Part shown: positions 10,655 to 21,430 of the stretch, piece by piece | How positions within the stretch are numbered: the first letter of the stretch is position 1 | Layout: each line of letters opens with the position of its first letter | DNA from: Perognathus longimembris pacificus | Lineage: Eukaryota > Chordata > Mammalia > Rodentia > Heteromyidae | DNA: 64,000 nt | Assembly: GCF_023159225.1 (NCBI RefSeq) | Contig: NC_063161.1 | Coordinates: 75,802,267 to 75,866,266 of the forward strand | Reading direction: 5' to 3' | Made by a program: the position numbers and the translations under genes | Notes under the pieces: model-generated | What the model was told of the DNA's origin: nothing | Databases searched by the model: none | The model's input: the letters and a program-made list of their open reading frames with translations, nothing else

Positions 10655-10960
10655 GGATGCTAATACTGGGGCTTGAACTCAAGGCCTCATGCTCTTGCTT
10701 GCCTTTTTTCCCCTCAAGGCTTGTGCTTTACTACTTGAGTCACATGCCCACTTCCAGCTTTTTGTGGTGACAAGGGTTTCCTTACAGCTAGGTGAGATGA
10801 CACATACCTGCCATCCTAGCTCCTTGGGAGGTATTAGTTGGAAGATCTCAGGCAGAGGCCAGCGTAGGCACAAATCCAAGACCCTATCTGACAAATAACC
10901 AAGCACGAAAGGGCTAGAGGCATGGCTCTAAGGCCTGCATTAAAGCATTAGTATTGCCAA
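10655..10960. mobile_element. Minus SINE right half followed by a plus B1-type copy
   Basis: About 10655-10770 reads as a minus-strand right half. About 10775-10960 is a diverged plus copy with TCCTAGCTCCTTGGGAGG. Confidence 0.6.
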
Positions 10961-11157
10961 AAAGAATGCTTCTTTACTCATAAGGACAAAACTCCAAAGA
11001 CACCTAGCCAGAAGTCCTCTGGGGCTTACTCCTTTTGTTTCCGCTATGTCTTCTCTGCTGGCTTGCTAAACACAGGCAAGTTCCAGGGTCCATCCTGTGT
11101 CTCTTCCTTCTCTACCTAGCGCTGAGCCCAGTGCTTCTTCCAGCCCCTGGCTTTTTT

Positions 11158-11366
11158 TTTTTTTTTTTTTTTGCCAGTCCTGGGCCTTGGACTCAGGGCC
11201 TGAGCACTGTCCCTGGCTTCTTTTTGCTCAAGGCTAGCACTCTGCCACTTGAGTCACAGTGCCACTTCTGGCCATTTTCTGTATATGTGATGCTGGGGAA
11301 TCGAACCCAGGGTTTCAAGTATATGAGGCAAGTGCTCTTGCCACTAGGCCATATCCCCAGCCCAGC
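11158..11366 (-). mobile_element. IDL-Geo SINE, full dimer
   Basis: A poly(T) start, both halves intact, and a CAGCCCCTGGCTTTT target duplication on each side (about 11142-11156 and 11364-11378). Confidence 0.93.
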
Positions 11367-11399
11367 CCCTGGCTTTTAAACGCCATCTATCATTAACTT

Positions 11400-11990
11400 A
11401 TGCTACCTGTGGCATAGTGGCTCACACTCGTAATGCCCGCTACTTCCAGAAGCAAAAGTCAGGAGGATTGCAGCTCAAGGCCAGCCCAGGTAAAAAGTTA
11501 GGGACCCCCCCCCAAACCTGAACAAACAAGCTTGATTCTTCTCATCCCAGTTATGTGGAAGGGAAAGAGGACAGAGGTCAAGTCCATGCTGGCCCCAGGA
11601 AAAAAATATTGCGATCCTACTTGGAAAATAACTGAAGCAAACAGTACTGGGGTGTGGCTCAATGGTAAAGTGCCTGCCTAGCAAACATGAGGCCCTGAGT
11701 TCAAATCCCAGTACCAATCATCAAGAAAGAAGAGAGAAAGAATGCCAGGCACCGGTGGCTCATGCCTGTAATCCTAGCTCCTCGGGAGGCTGGGATCTGA
11801 GGATCATGGTTTGAAGTCCGTCCAGGCAGGAAAGTCCATGAGACTTGTCTACAATAAACTACCAAAAAAGACAGAAGTGGCGCTGTGGCTCAAGTGGTAG
11901 AGCTCTAGCCTTAAGCAAAAGATGCTCAGGGACAGGGCCCAGGCCCTGAGTTCAACCTCCTAGACCCATACCAAATCAATATAATAATAA
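11400..11990 (+). mobile_element. Two plus-strand B1-headed SINEs
   Basis: A diverged copy at about 11400-11735 contains an ID-like GGTGTGGCTCAATGGTAAAG segment. It is followed by a well-preserved B1-Geo copy at 11742-11985. Confidence 0.78.
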
Positions 11991-12039
11991 AGAGAAAGAG
12001 GAAGGAGTGGGAATGCAGCCATAAAATTCAATGCCTATG

Positions 12040-12220
12040 CTACAAAATTAAGAAAATTGAAGGAAGGGGTGAGTTGGGAGGGCTGGGGGGAGAATGATGA
12101 AAGGGTGACCTTGATCAAGATGCATTGTATTCATAAACGACTTCACTGAACAGCAACTCCTTTGTACAACTACTTAAAGATAAAATAATTTTTAAAAAGA
12201 GAAAGAAATAAAGGAAAAGA
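12040..12220 (+). mobile_element. Retroposon tail, unidentified family
   Basis: GGGTGACCTTGATCAAGATG, a CATTGTATTCATAAACGAC-like core and a TTTGTACAAC...AAATAAT end resemble the reverse complement of the segments at 49245, 56812 and 32396. Possibly an L1 3' UTR. Confidence 0.5.
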
Positions 12221-12274
12221 ACAAAAGAGTGTTAAAAACCAAATTTAAGAAAGAGACCTCAGTACAGAATTAAC

Positions 12275-12705
12275 TCAATTCTGGGTTGGCATGGTTGAAC
12301 ATACCTGTGATCTCAGCTACATAGGAGGTAGAGGTAGGAAGATCTTGCTTCCAGACAAGTCCTGTGAAAAATTAGTGTGAGAGTGTCATCTGAAATATAA
12401 CCTAAAGCAAAAAGAGCTGGTAGCGTGGGCTGGGAATGTGGCTCAGTGGTAGAGTGCTTGCTTAGCATGTATGAAACCCGGGGTTCAATTCCCCACTACT
12501 ACATAAACAGAAAAAGCTGAAAGTGGCGCTGTGGCTCAAGTGCTGGCCTTGAGCAAAAAACAAAGCTCAGGGACAGTGCCCAGGTCCTGAGTTCAAGCCC
12601 CATGACTGCCAAAACAAACAAAAAAAGAACTGGGGGCATAGGTCAAGTGATAGTCTACCTAGAAAGCCCAAGGCACTGAATTAAAATCCTAGCAACACAT
12701 ACAGA
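12275..12705 (+). mobile_element. B1 fragment, IDL-Geo dimer and ID-like fragment
   Basis: A B1-like head (12275-12400) is followed by a full plus IDL-Geo (about 12428-12620, head GGGCTGGGAATGTGGCTCAG) and a further ID-like fragment to 12705. Confidence 0.75.
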
Positions 12706-13286
12706 ACTGACTTGATTCTGCATACAACTCAGGACAAATGGAGATTTATAGTGAAGTTGCTGTGGGGGCAAATGTCAGGGGACAGGAAAATAGAGAAGAA
12801 CATTCTGCTAAACAGAGTTAGGGTTCTTATGGAAGCTGGCTATGGGGGAAGGGATGTCACCTGGTTGGGGGGGTGGGGTGGGTAAGGCTTTAATCAGATA
12901 CTAAGGATGGGGATTCTAGCTAAACTGACTTGACAGGATTTTTACAATTACTGGACAATTCAAAGAGGGCACAAAGCGCAAACTCAAGGCTAAGGGAGAA
13001 GAGCCTCAGAAGAGCCTGAGGTCTGGCAGGGGAGAGAAGCTTTGTCCCTGCCCCTAGCTCTCTGGGATCTGCAAGCAAAGCACACCTACTCTGGTCTCTT
13101 TCTGCCATTTTGCAGTGCCTTAAATTAGCCCCAAATGTGCCTGCTGGATACTTTGGTCATCTTCATAGGCACCCACCCAGGCTGTGGGAGCTGTAGGCTC
13201 CTCCTTCCTGGTCTCCCTCTTCTCCAACCCCAGTGACTACTCACTCCCAGCATGCCTTGCAGCCTTTGCAACCACACATATCCACA

Positions 13287-13532
13287 TTCTTTTTTTTTTT
13301 TTTGTCAGTCATGGGGCTTGAACTCTGGGCCTGGGCACTGTCCATGAGCTCTTCAGCTCAAGGCTAGCACTCTACCACTTGAGCCACAGTGCCACTTCTG
13401 GTTTTCTGATGGCTAATTGGATATTAAGGTCTCATGGACTTTCCTGCTCAGACAGGCTTTGAACCATAATCTTCAGATCTCAGCCTCCTGAGTAGCTAGA
13501 ATTACAGGTGTGAGCCCCTGGCACCTGGCTTC
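13287..13532 (-). mobile_element. B1-headed composite SINE
   Basis: A poly(T), the right half (GGGGCTTGAACTCTGGGCCT on plus) and the B1 head ending GAGTAGCTAGAATTACAGGT. Well preserved. Confidence 0.88.
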
Positions 13533-14234
13533 CACATTCTGATGGTGCCATTGGGAAGGCCCTGCAAGGCCAAGCTCTCACCCACCCGACTCTTCCATGG
13601 GTCTTCAAAGTCTTGATCCTAGCCAAAATGGTCAGACACCACCAGCCAACTCCTGGTCATAGGGGTGTGGGGGACTCACTTCCTGTCACATGGGAACCAG
13701 GGTGTCCCCATCTTGTTCCAGGCCTGAAGCCTGCTCTGTCATTCTACGGTTCAGATTTTCCTGATAGTTGAAATGTGCCAACATCTGCTAGAGTTTTTGG
13801 GTGAGATTGTGCCAGAACTGAAGCTCATGGCCTCTGAACTGGGGATCCAGGGAGTCCCTGCAGCCAGTCACATGACCATGCATCCATGATGCTGGCTTTG
13901 GATTCCTGAGGGGCCCTGGCTTCTGGGAGCTGGCGGGATTTGGAGCTTGCTGACTCCTCATTGCTCTTTTTGGCTTCTTTCCCAGGTGAGTCTTGGCCTG
14001 GCTGAGCCTCCATGGACTGGGGCTACAGGGCTTGATCACTGCTCTCTCTCTCTGCTTTAAGAAGTTGGCTACCTGCTTGTGACATTCTTGGTGATCCTGT
14101 TGGACCTTGTTGAGTGAAATCAGATCTCACTCTCTCTCTGGGACGCAGCCCAGGGTGGAGGTGAGTGTAGCCTTTCAATGCTGTGTGTGTCTTCCCTCCA
14201 GTGGTATGACCCTGAGAGAGGAGTCGGGCCTAAT

Positions 14235-14640
14235 TCTTTATTAATAGTTTTCTTGGCAGTATGGAGTTTGAAATCAGGACCTTGTACTTGCTAGGTAGGT
14301 GAGCCATTCTTCCAATTGTCCCCCCTTTCTTGCACCAGCTTATTATGGAATAAGGTCTTGATTTTTGCATGAGTCTGCATCTGGACTCTGATCCTCCTGT
14401 TTTACATTTCTTGCCGGAGCTGGAATGGTAGGTGTATACCAACACACTTGGCTTCTCTCATTGAGATGGAGTCTGCTAGGCAGGGCTAGAACTTCCATCC
14501 GCTTCATCTCAGCCTTCCTGGTAGCTGGACTGACAGGCAATCACGACTACACACAGCTATTGGTTGAGAGGGGGTCTAAAGACCTTTTTTTTTTTCTGCC
14601 CATGTTGGCCTCAAACTATGATCTTTCCAATGCACCTAAG
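14235..14640 (-). mobile_element. Diverged minus-strand SINE fragments
   Basis: Remnants of an ID/B1-like sequence, including TGGAGTTTGAAATCAGGACC and a CTGGTAGCTGGACTGACAGG segment. Boundaries are uncertain. Confidence 0.5.
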
Positions 14641-14834
14641 TTATAATTAATAATACTTAATTCTCACACCTTGTCACTGCCACCTGGGTCATCTCAACAT
14701 CCTTTAAGTGGATTCCTGATGCCTCCTAATTGTGCCTCCCTCACCCCCTCAACAATCTTGGCAAATCAACACCCTCTCCTGTCTGCTGTATGACACCCCT
14801 TCCCCTTAAATGCTTCAAGCGCTCACCTCATTTT

Positions 14835-15095
14835 TCTTTTTTCTCTTTCCTTCCTTCCTCCCTCCCTCTCTCCCTTCCTTCCTTTCTAGTACACACATGG
14901 GGCTTGAACTCAGGGCCTGGGCTCTGTTCCCCGGCTTTTCTTCCCTGAGGCTAGCGCCACTTCCAGTTTTCTGGTGGTTAATCAGAGATAAGAGTCTCAA
15001 GGACTTTCCTGCCTGGACTGGCTTTGAATCTTGATCCTCAGATCTCAGCCTCCCAAATACCTAGTTACAGGCATGACTCGCTAGCACTGTGCTCC
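14835..15095 (-). mobile_element. B1-headed composite SINE with a pyrimidine tract
   Basis: A (TTCC)n/(CCCT)n stretch at about 14835-14885 leads to a right half (GGGGCTTGAACTCAGGGCCT on plus) and a B1 head. Confidence 0.82.
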
Positions 15096-15830
15096 CCTCA
15101 GGTTCTTCCTGTGTGAGTTTTTCTTACTGTAGTTCAGTCTCTGGCACTTTTTAGAATTGGCTGGAAGTGCTACCTGTCCTGGGACAGCTTGGGGACCACA
15201 TCAGCCCTGCTGTATCCCATCTCCTGCCCTGTGGAAGGGCTGAGGCTTAACATGAAGGGAAATCTACTTCCCAGTGTGGACGTCTGCTCTTCTTGTTCAC
15301 ACTTTCCTGCTCTCCAAGTGGGCAGGCCTGGGCAGGCCTTGTCTCAAAGGCAAGCTGCCAATCCCCCCTTTCCTCTCTCTTCCAGCTCTGAACATGGCTG
15401 GCAGCAGGGAACCAGCCTGATATGGGTAGGTGCACATTCTTTCCCAGAAGGTTTGTAGTCTGTTCTCGGTGTTCCCTGAAAGCTGACAGATTGGCTCCCT
15501 TCCCTTTCTGTGTTTCCAGCCCAGCAGATGCCCCACAGGAAGGCAGGTGACTGTTAGTCCTCGGGCATATCCATATTTGGGCCCATTATAGTGAAAACTG
15601 GTATCAAATTCTTGGTCTAATAGCTGTTATCAAACTGAGTTGTGAAGGCCCCTTGGTAATCCATCGAGGAACAAGGAGCCAAGTCTTGGCTCCACTGCCG
15701 TCCTAGAGCCCTTTGTGCTTGCAATCTAAGTCCCCACCTTGGTGATATCATCTCCTCTCATAATTCCTGATCCCCATCAGGTTTCTTCTTCCTTCCTCCT
15801 CCCCTCTTCTTCTTTCCACTCATCTCTCCT

Positions 15831-15950
15831 TTTTTTTTTTTTTTTTTTCAGGGGTGGGACACTGAGTCTCACTATATAGGCCAGGTTGGCCTTGAACTGG
15901 AGATCTTTCTGCCTCTGCCTCCAGAGTGCCCTCTTCCCACCTTCCACAGC
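15831..15950 (-). mobile_element. B1-like SINE
   Basis: A poly(T) followed by CCAGGTTGGCCTTGAACTGG, the classic B1/7SL right-end sequence without the Geo half. Confidence 0.7.
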
Positions 15951-16059
15951 CCTGCTGTACTGCATCAGCCTGTCACATCCTTCTGCACATAAGTCCCACC
16001 TAGTCCTAGGAATAACTTACACCAAGGGACTAAATGGGACTGGAAGTTGGAATTTTGTT

Positions 16060-16640
16060 TTGTTCTTTGTTGCCAGTCCTGGGTCGTGAACTCAGGGCCT
16101 GAGCACTGTCCCTGGCTTCTTTTTGCTCAAGGCTAGCACTCTACCTCTTGAGCCACAGCGCCACTTCTGGCTTTTTTCTATATATGTGGTGCTGAGGAAT
16201 CGAATCCAGGGCTTCATGTATACGAAGCGAGCACTTTACCACTAAGCCATATTCCCAGCCCATGGAAGTTTGAATTTTAAATATTACTTATTTAGTACCA
16301 AAGTTGAAGACAGTGCCTCTTGCAGACAAATGGCTCTACCAATTGAGCCATGTCTCCAGACCTTCTGGTTTTGTTTTTGAGACAAGGTCTGGCTAACCTT
16401 GGCCAGGTTGGTCTCAAATTCCAGATCTCTTGCCTTGCCCCCCAATAACTGAGATTATAGGAGTACACCACTACTCAAGGTAGAATTGAACATGGTAGTG
16501 ATTATGCCTGGTTGTGCACAACCATAATCCAAACACTTAGTAAGCTGAGGCAGCAGGATCATAAATTACAAGCCAATCCAGGCTACATGGCACAGGCTCT
16601 GGGTCAGTTTGGCTATGAGACTGTCTCAAAATAGTGAGAG
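16060..16640. mobile_element. IDL-Geo (minus), B1-type (minus) and B1-type (plus)
   Basis: An IDL-Geo at about 16066-16260 is flanked by TGGAAGTTKGAATTTT duplications. A minus B1-type remnant (16270-16480) and a plus B1-type copy (16490-16640) follow. Confidence 0.78.
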
Positions 16641-16912
16641 GAGTGGGTGGGAGATATGAATATTCCTGTAGTGAAGTGGAGGGGATTGGGGTTTGGAGTA
16701 AGGGTCAAGCTGGGGCAGGACAAGGGGCAATCTGGGTTCTGGGGTATTGCAGGGCCGTTGCCTGACAATGTATGTGTGGGGTTCTCAGGCAGGGAAAGAG
16801 CAGTTGATTGTTACTTTCCCTTACATCAGTTTGTTCTCTGACTCTGGCTCTGGAGACTCACTCTTGAGGGCTGTGTTCTCTGAGTCCCTTGTCCAGCAGT
16901 CTCAGCAGTGCT

Positions 16913-17000
16913 GCCAAATGCCTGCTGCTCATGCCTGTAATCCAAGCTACTCGGGAGTCTGAGATCTGAGGATTGTGGTTCAAAGCCAGCTTTGGCACAC
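16913..17000 (+). mobile_element. B1 head fragment
   Basis: CTCATGCCTGTAATCCAAGC through GGTTCAAAGCCAGC, without a right half. Confidence 0.7.
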
Positions 17001-17384
17001 ACAAAGGCAGTACTGGCAGGTGGCTGGGTACAAGAGGGTGGAGTTGGGGATATTCTCCCTGCTCTGCCTCCCACTGTCTTTCCTTCGTTACAGCTAGAAC
17101 TGTTTCTAAGCTTGATAGCATCCAACTTTTTTCTCTCCTTCAAATCTAAGAGTGGAGGAGTGAAGCACACACTGAGAAGCTCATGGTCTCCACATTTCCT
17201 GGTGACACTGCTTTTGGTGAAATGATCCTGTCTCTTGCCCCTTTCTTGGTACCCTCTGGGGAGCTTTTCCTACTGAATCTAGATCAGGAAGGATGGTCAA
17301 GGGCTTAAGCTGGGGATCTGGGTTTCCCAACCAGCTTCCTCTCTCCTTCTCTTGTTCCTTCTTAAAATAGGGATTGAATTTTTT

Positions 17385-17586
17385 TTTTTTTTTGGCCAGT
17401 CCTGGGCCTTGGACTCAGGGCCTGAGCACTGTCCCTGGCTTCTTCCCGCTCAAGGCTAGCACTCTGCCACTTGAGCCACAGCGCCGCTTCTGGCCGTTTT
17501 CTGTATATGTGGTGCTGGGGAATCGAACCTAGGGCCTCGTGTATCCGAGGCAGGCACTCTTGCCACTAGGCTATATCCCCAGCCCC
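17385..17586 (-). mobile_element. IDL-Geo SINE, young subfamily
   Basis: A full dimer with GGGATTGAATTTTT duplications at about 17370-17384 and 17587-17600. It shares diagnostic bases with the copies at 17763, 58177 and 62708. Confidence 0.95.
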
Positions 17587-17611
17587 GGGATTGAATTTTT
17601 AATTAAAAAAA

Positions 17612-18066
17612 TTGGTGCTGGCACTAGGACTTGAACTTAAACTTAGGGCCTAAGTGTCCCTGAGTTTTTTGGCTCAAGGTTAGTGCTCTACCACTTAAAC
17701 CACAGCTTCACTTCTGACTTTTTGGTAGTTAATTGGAGATAAGAGTCTTACAGATTTTCTTTTTCTTTTTTTTTTGGCCAGAATTGGGCCTTGGACTCAG
17801 GGCCTGAGCACTGTCCCTGGCTTCTTCCCACTCAAGGCTAGCACTCTGCCACTTGAGCCACAGCGCCGCTTCTGGCCGTTTACTGTATATGTGGTGCTGG
17901 GGAATCGAACCTAGGGCCTCATGTATCCGAGGCAGGCACTCTTGCCACTAGGCTATATCCCCAGCCCCTTACAGATTTTCTTGCTCTGGCTGGCTTCCAC
18001 CATGATCCTCAGATCTGTTTCCTGAGTAGCTGGGATTACAGGTGTTAGTCACTGGCACCAGGCTTT
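17612..18066 (-). mobile_element. B1-headed SINE split by a later IDL-Geo insertion
   Basis: The host element reads 17612-17762 then 17983-18066. The interruption is flanked by a direct repeat of host sequence. Confidence 0.92.
17763..17968 (-). mobile_element. Nested IDL-Geo SINE
   Basis: A full dimer inside the B1-headed element, with CTTACAGATTTTCTT duplicated on both sides (17747-17762 and 17968-17982). It is nearly identical to the copy at 17385-17586. Confidence 0.95.
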
Positions 18067-18659
18067 CAAATCTTAATCCTTTTGTCGAGATGAGGCTTTA
18101 GAATGGAGTGTATTTATTTCAGGCAGGAGTGAGAAGTTCTTTTAGCCTCCTCCTAGTTGCTGCCGTTTTTGAAGGCTGGAGTTCACAGCAAATTGTATAA
18201 CAAATCATGCTAAGTAAGTGGGGCTGGGGAAGAAACTCAGACCACACCATTCCAATCTGAAAAAGAATGCCCAGGACTTCCGTGGGTGTCATGGGGCGCC
18301 CTCAGACCCTAGTTGTGTCTCCTATGGTCGATGTGGGCAGATTTTGGAAGGGATTGTGCCAGCGATGGATGACTTCACACATGGCCCAACTTTCCATTGC
18401 TCCCGCCCCTGCCTCTATCATTCCAGACTGTGAGCACGTGCCTTCACTCTGCGGATCCTCTGCAAGGACCCTTCCTTCCCTATGGTCCACTAGCCTTCCT
18501 GCCTCAGACTGCCGCTGCCCACGGAGCCCTTCAGTCCTTGACCGCTGCTGGCCGCCGGCCCTCCACATCTCGCCCAGGACGGTTACAAGAGTTGTCCTCA
18601 CACGAATGGACACCGAGCCCACCTGGTCCTGCAGAGACAGAGAAGAGATGACAGGGAGA

Positions 18660-19580
18660 GAGATCAACCTCCTCGGGGGAGCCCCCCCTGGAGCCGGGGG
18701 GGGGGCCGGATCCACGCCGCTGGGGCCCGTGCTTCGAAGGGCCAGGGAGGCGCATGGACGGGGCAGTGTGCTGGGGCCCGGCCCTGACACGGAGCGCGCG
18801 CTCCGTGGACCCTGGCGGGCTGCTGTGGAAGCGGTGTTCCCCCAAGGATCGGGGTGTCCCGCAGAAGACGCAGAGCTCCGTGGCCCAGGCACTCTGGACT
18901 GTGGAGACCCATGTGCATTCACTCACCGCCCGGCCGGAGCACCAGGCGACCGCGCGCCGGCGAGCCCCGCGTGACCGGAAGTTCCCCCCCGTGGGCGCTA
19001 GCGGGGCGGGGCCGGCGGGCGGCACTTCCGGTGCCCACGCGCCGCTGCCGCCGCCGCCGCCGCCGCGGAGCTCGCAGCCGTCACTTTGTGTAGCGCGGGC
19101 TCCGGCGGCCTGAGGCGCGGGCCCCGGGCTGCCCCGGGCTGGGCCCGTCCCGGCGCGCGCGGTGAGTGAGGCGCGCCGGCGGCAGGTGCGGGTGGGCCCG
19201 ACTTACGCTGGGGGCCACGGCGGGGCGCTGAAGGCCGCGGGGGAGGGGCTCGGGGCGGCGCTAGGGCGCGGGCCTGGCGGGACCGCCCGCCGCACGGGCC
19301 CGGCCTTCCCTGGCAGCACGGGGTTCTCCACGGGGCGCCGGGGCCCCCGCCAGGGCCTGCGCGTCCGGGGCGGCCAGCACCCGCGGAGCCCGAGCCTGGC
19401 AAGCGGGCAGCGCCGAGGGGGCGGGCAACGGAGGACACGCGCGGCGCGGCGTCGGGCGGGGACCTCCCCTCCTGCCGAGGGCGGGGCTGCAGCCGCCCCC
19501 GCCCCGGGACACACCCATCCAGGAGGGGGCCGGCACCGCCACGGCTCCGGTGGAAGGTGGAGGCAGGCTAAGCACCCCAG
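18660..19580 (+). promoter_or_regulatory. ZNF316: CpG-island promoter and 5' UTR exon of ZNF316
   Basis: A dense CpG island. It carries two ETS/GABP-type sites in opposite orientation, CCGGAAGT at 18975-18982 and ACTTCCGG at 19024-19031. A strong donor, GCGCG|GTGAGT, at 19161/19162 would splice a non-coding first exon to the acceptor at 22970. A divergent donor on the minus strand lies at 18926. Confidence 0.78.
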
Positions 19581-21393
19581 GAGGTAGGGGAAGAGCGGGC
19601 CGCTTGTCCAGGCGCCCCCACATCCTGCTTTGTGACCTCGGTGGGGGCCCATGTCTGAGCCTGCCCTCATGTGCAAATAGAGGCCCTCCTGGGCCTCTGT
19701 GCTAAGACTTATCTTGCCAAAATGGGGGGTGGGGTGGGGTGTCAGGTTGAATGGAATCTGGGGTGGCCAGAGAGGTGGGAGAGGAGTCAGGTTTAGGTCA
19801 AAGGTGGGGATGGGCTCCAGGAAGGGGAGGGTGGATCCGTGCAGGTTGATGTTGGCAGTTGGTTTGGTTTAATCAGTGTTGGTAGGTGGGTAGTGCCTGT
19901 CCCCGGGCTGCACCCCCCTCCCTCCAAGAATGGAGGATGGCTGCCATGGATATACCTGAGAGAGGGGATTGCTGAAATCTAGGGAAGGATGGTGAGGGTC
20001 ATGTTGGCCAGTGAGGAACATCTATCTTCCCGGTGGACACAAAGACCTGAAGGGCCTTGCCGTCAGTGGCACCACACGAGAAGGAAGGTGACTAGACATG
20101 AAGCACACGCAGGCATGTCCTACACCCCATGGGGTTCCCTGGTTCAGACAGTTTTGTGCAGGTTCTAAGACTTTTCAAACTTGACCACTTCTTTCTGTCC
20201 TTGTTCTCTCCTTATCCCATCTTGTTGCCTCTACTTTTAAATGTCTGTAGCCTTTTACCTAGTGTTCAGGGGTCCAGTGGAGATGAGGATCTGGAGGGAC
20301 TCAGGGGTTGACATGATGAGGCTGTTTGCCTGGGCTCCTGCCTGACCTGGAGTCAGGGCTGAATGAGTTTCTCCCAGGGCTGAGAGACTAGGGGAGGGGA
20401 GGGGGGAAGAGTGGGGGAAATCGTAGTGTGATTCTAGGGATGGCAGGGAGACCTCAGAGCTTAAGTTGCTATAAGTTGTGACCTGCTCTGCCCCTGAGGT
20501 CCATTTTCAGAGCCTTGTGTTGTGAATTCTGGTCAGGCAAATAAGAGGGATGTGGTTGGTCCTGAGCCTGCTTGCTGGAGGATGGCTGACCACTGACCTC
20601 TGCAGAGGCTCTTGCTTCCTTGCAGGTCACAAGCGGGTAGGCTTCTCAGCAGAAGGGACTTTACCCTGTGCCCTCTATGGAGACAGAGACTCCACAGCCT
20701 CTGTGAAATGGGGTCCTGCCTCAAAGCTCCCCAACCCCCACCCCAGTTCTGTATTCCTGTTTAGGAAAACGACAGCAGGGCCTAAACTCTTGAGTTTGAA
20801 AATTTTATGTCCATCACATCAACTGTGTACCTTAGGCACGGCTTCAGTAAATATGGAAGTGCTTACTCTAGGTCTGGAATGGGGGTAGCAGAGGGAGTTC
20901 CCACTGTTCCCCAGTTAACTGTTCTCTGGGCAAGAAAATGTGGTGCTGCCAGGGAAGAGAAGAAGGACCAGGACATAGGATAGAATATCATCCAAACAGT
21001 GGGAAGAACGCTGGGGGAGGGAGAGGGCCAGGGAGGCAGAAGGGCATGCAAGGCTCTGCAGTGGTGAGGCAGGGCCTCTGGACTCCCAAGTATCCAGGTT
21101 TCCTCTTTTGTTGGGTTAATACCACGACCTCACCCTGGGGTGTTTGAGGTTACTGCCCCAAGGGGTGGCCAGGTAGGAGTCAGCTTTGTTAGTGTCTGGG
21201 CTTGCCTTGAAGTTGTAGCCTGAGGCCAGAGAAAAGCCCTCCTCTGGTGGGTGGAGAACTGCTGCTGAGTGTTCTCCTTGTCTGGGCAGGGCTGTGTCCT
21301 AGGGCAACCCCAAGACCAATGTTTCTACACTCAAGCATCTTCCTATATTAGACAGAGGGGCTGAGGCTGGCATGGCCTTCCTAGAGTCAGTGA

Positions 21394-21430
<37 letters not shown>

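Noticed and set aside
13788..14039. Minus-strand frame near a GGTGAGTC sequence, considered as an exon
   Set aside because: No matching acceptor or donor pair and no family motif. The surroundings are unremarkable intergenic DNA.
18267..19676. Several long frames on both strands around the ZNF316 promoter
   Set aside because: All overlap the CpG island, overlap each other and lack domain features. Best explained by GC bias.
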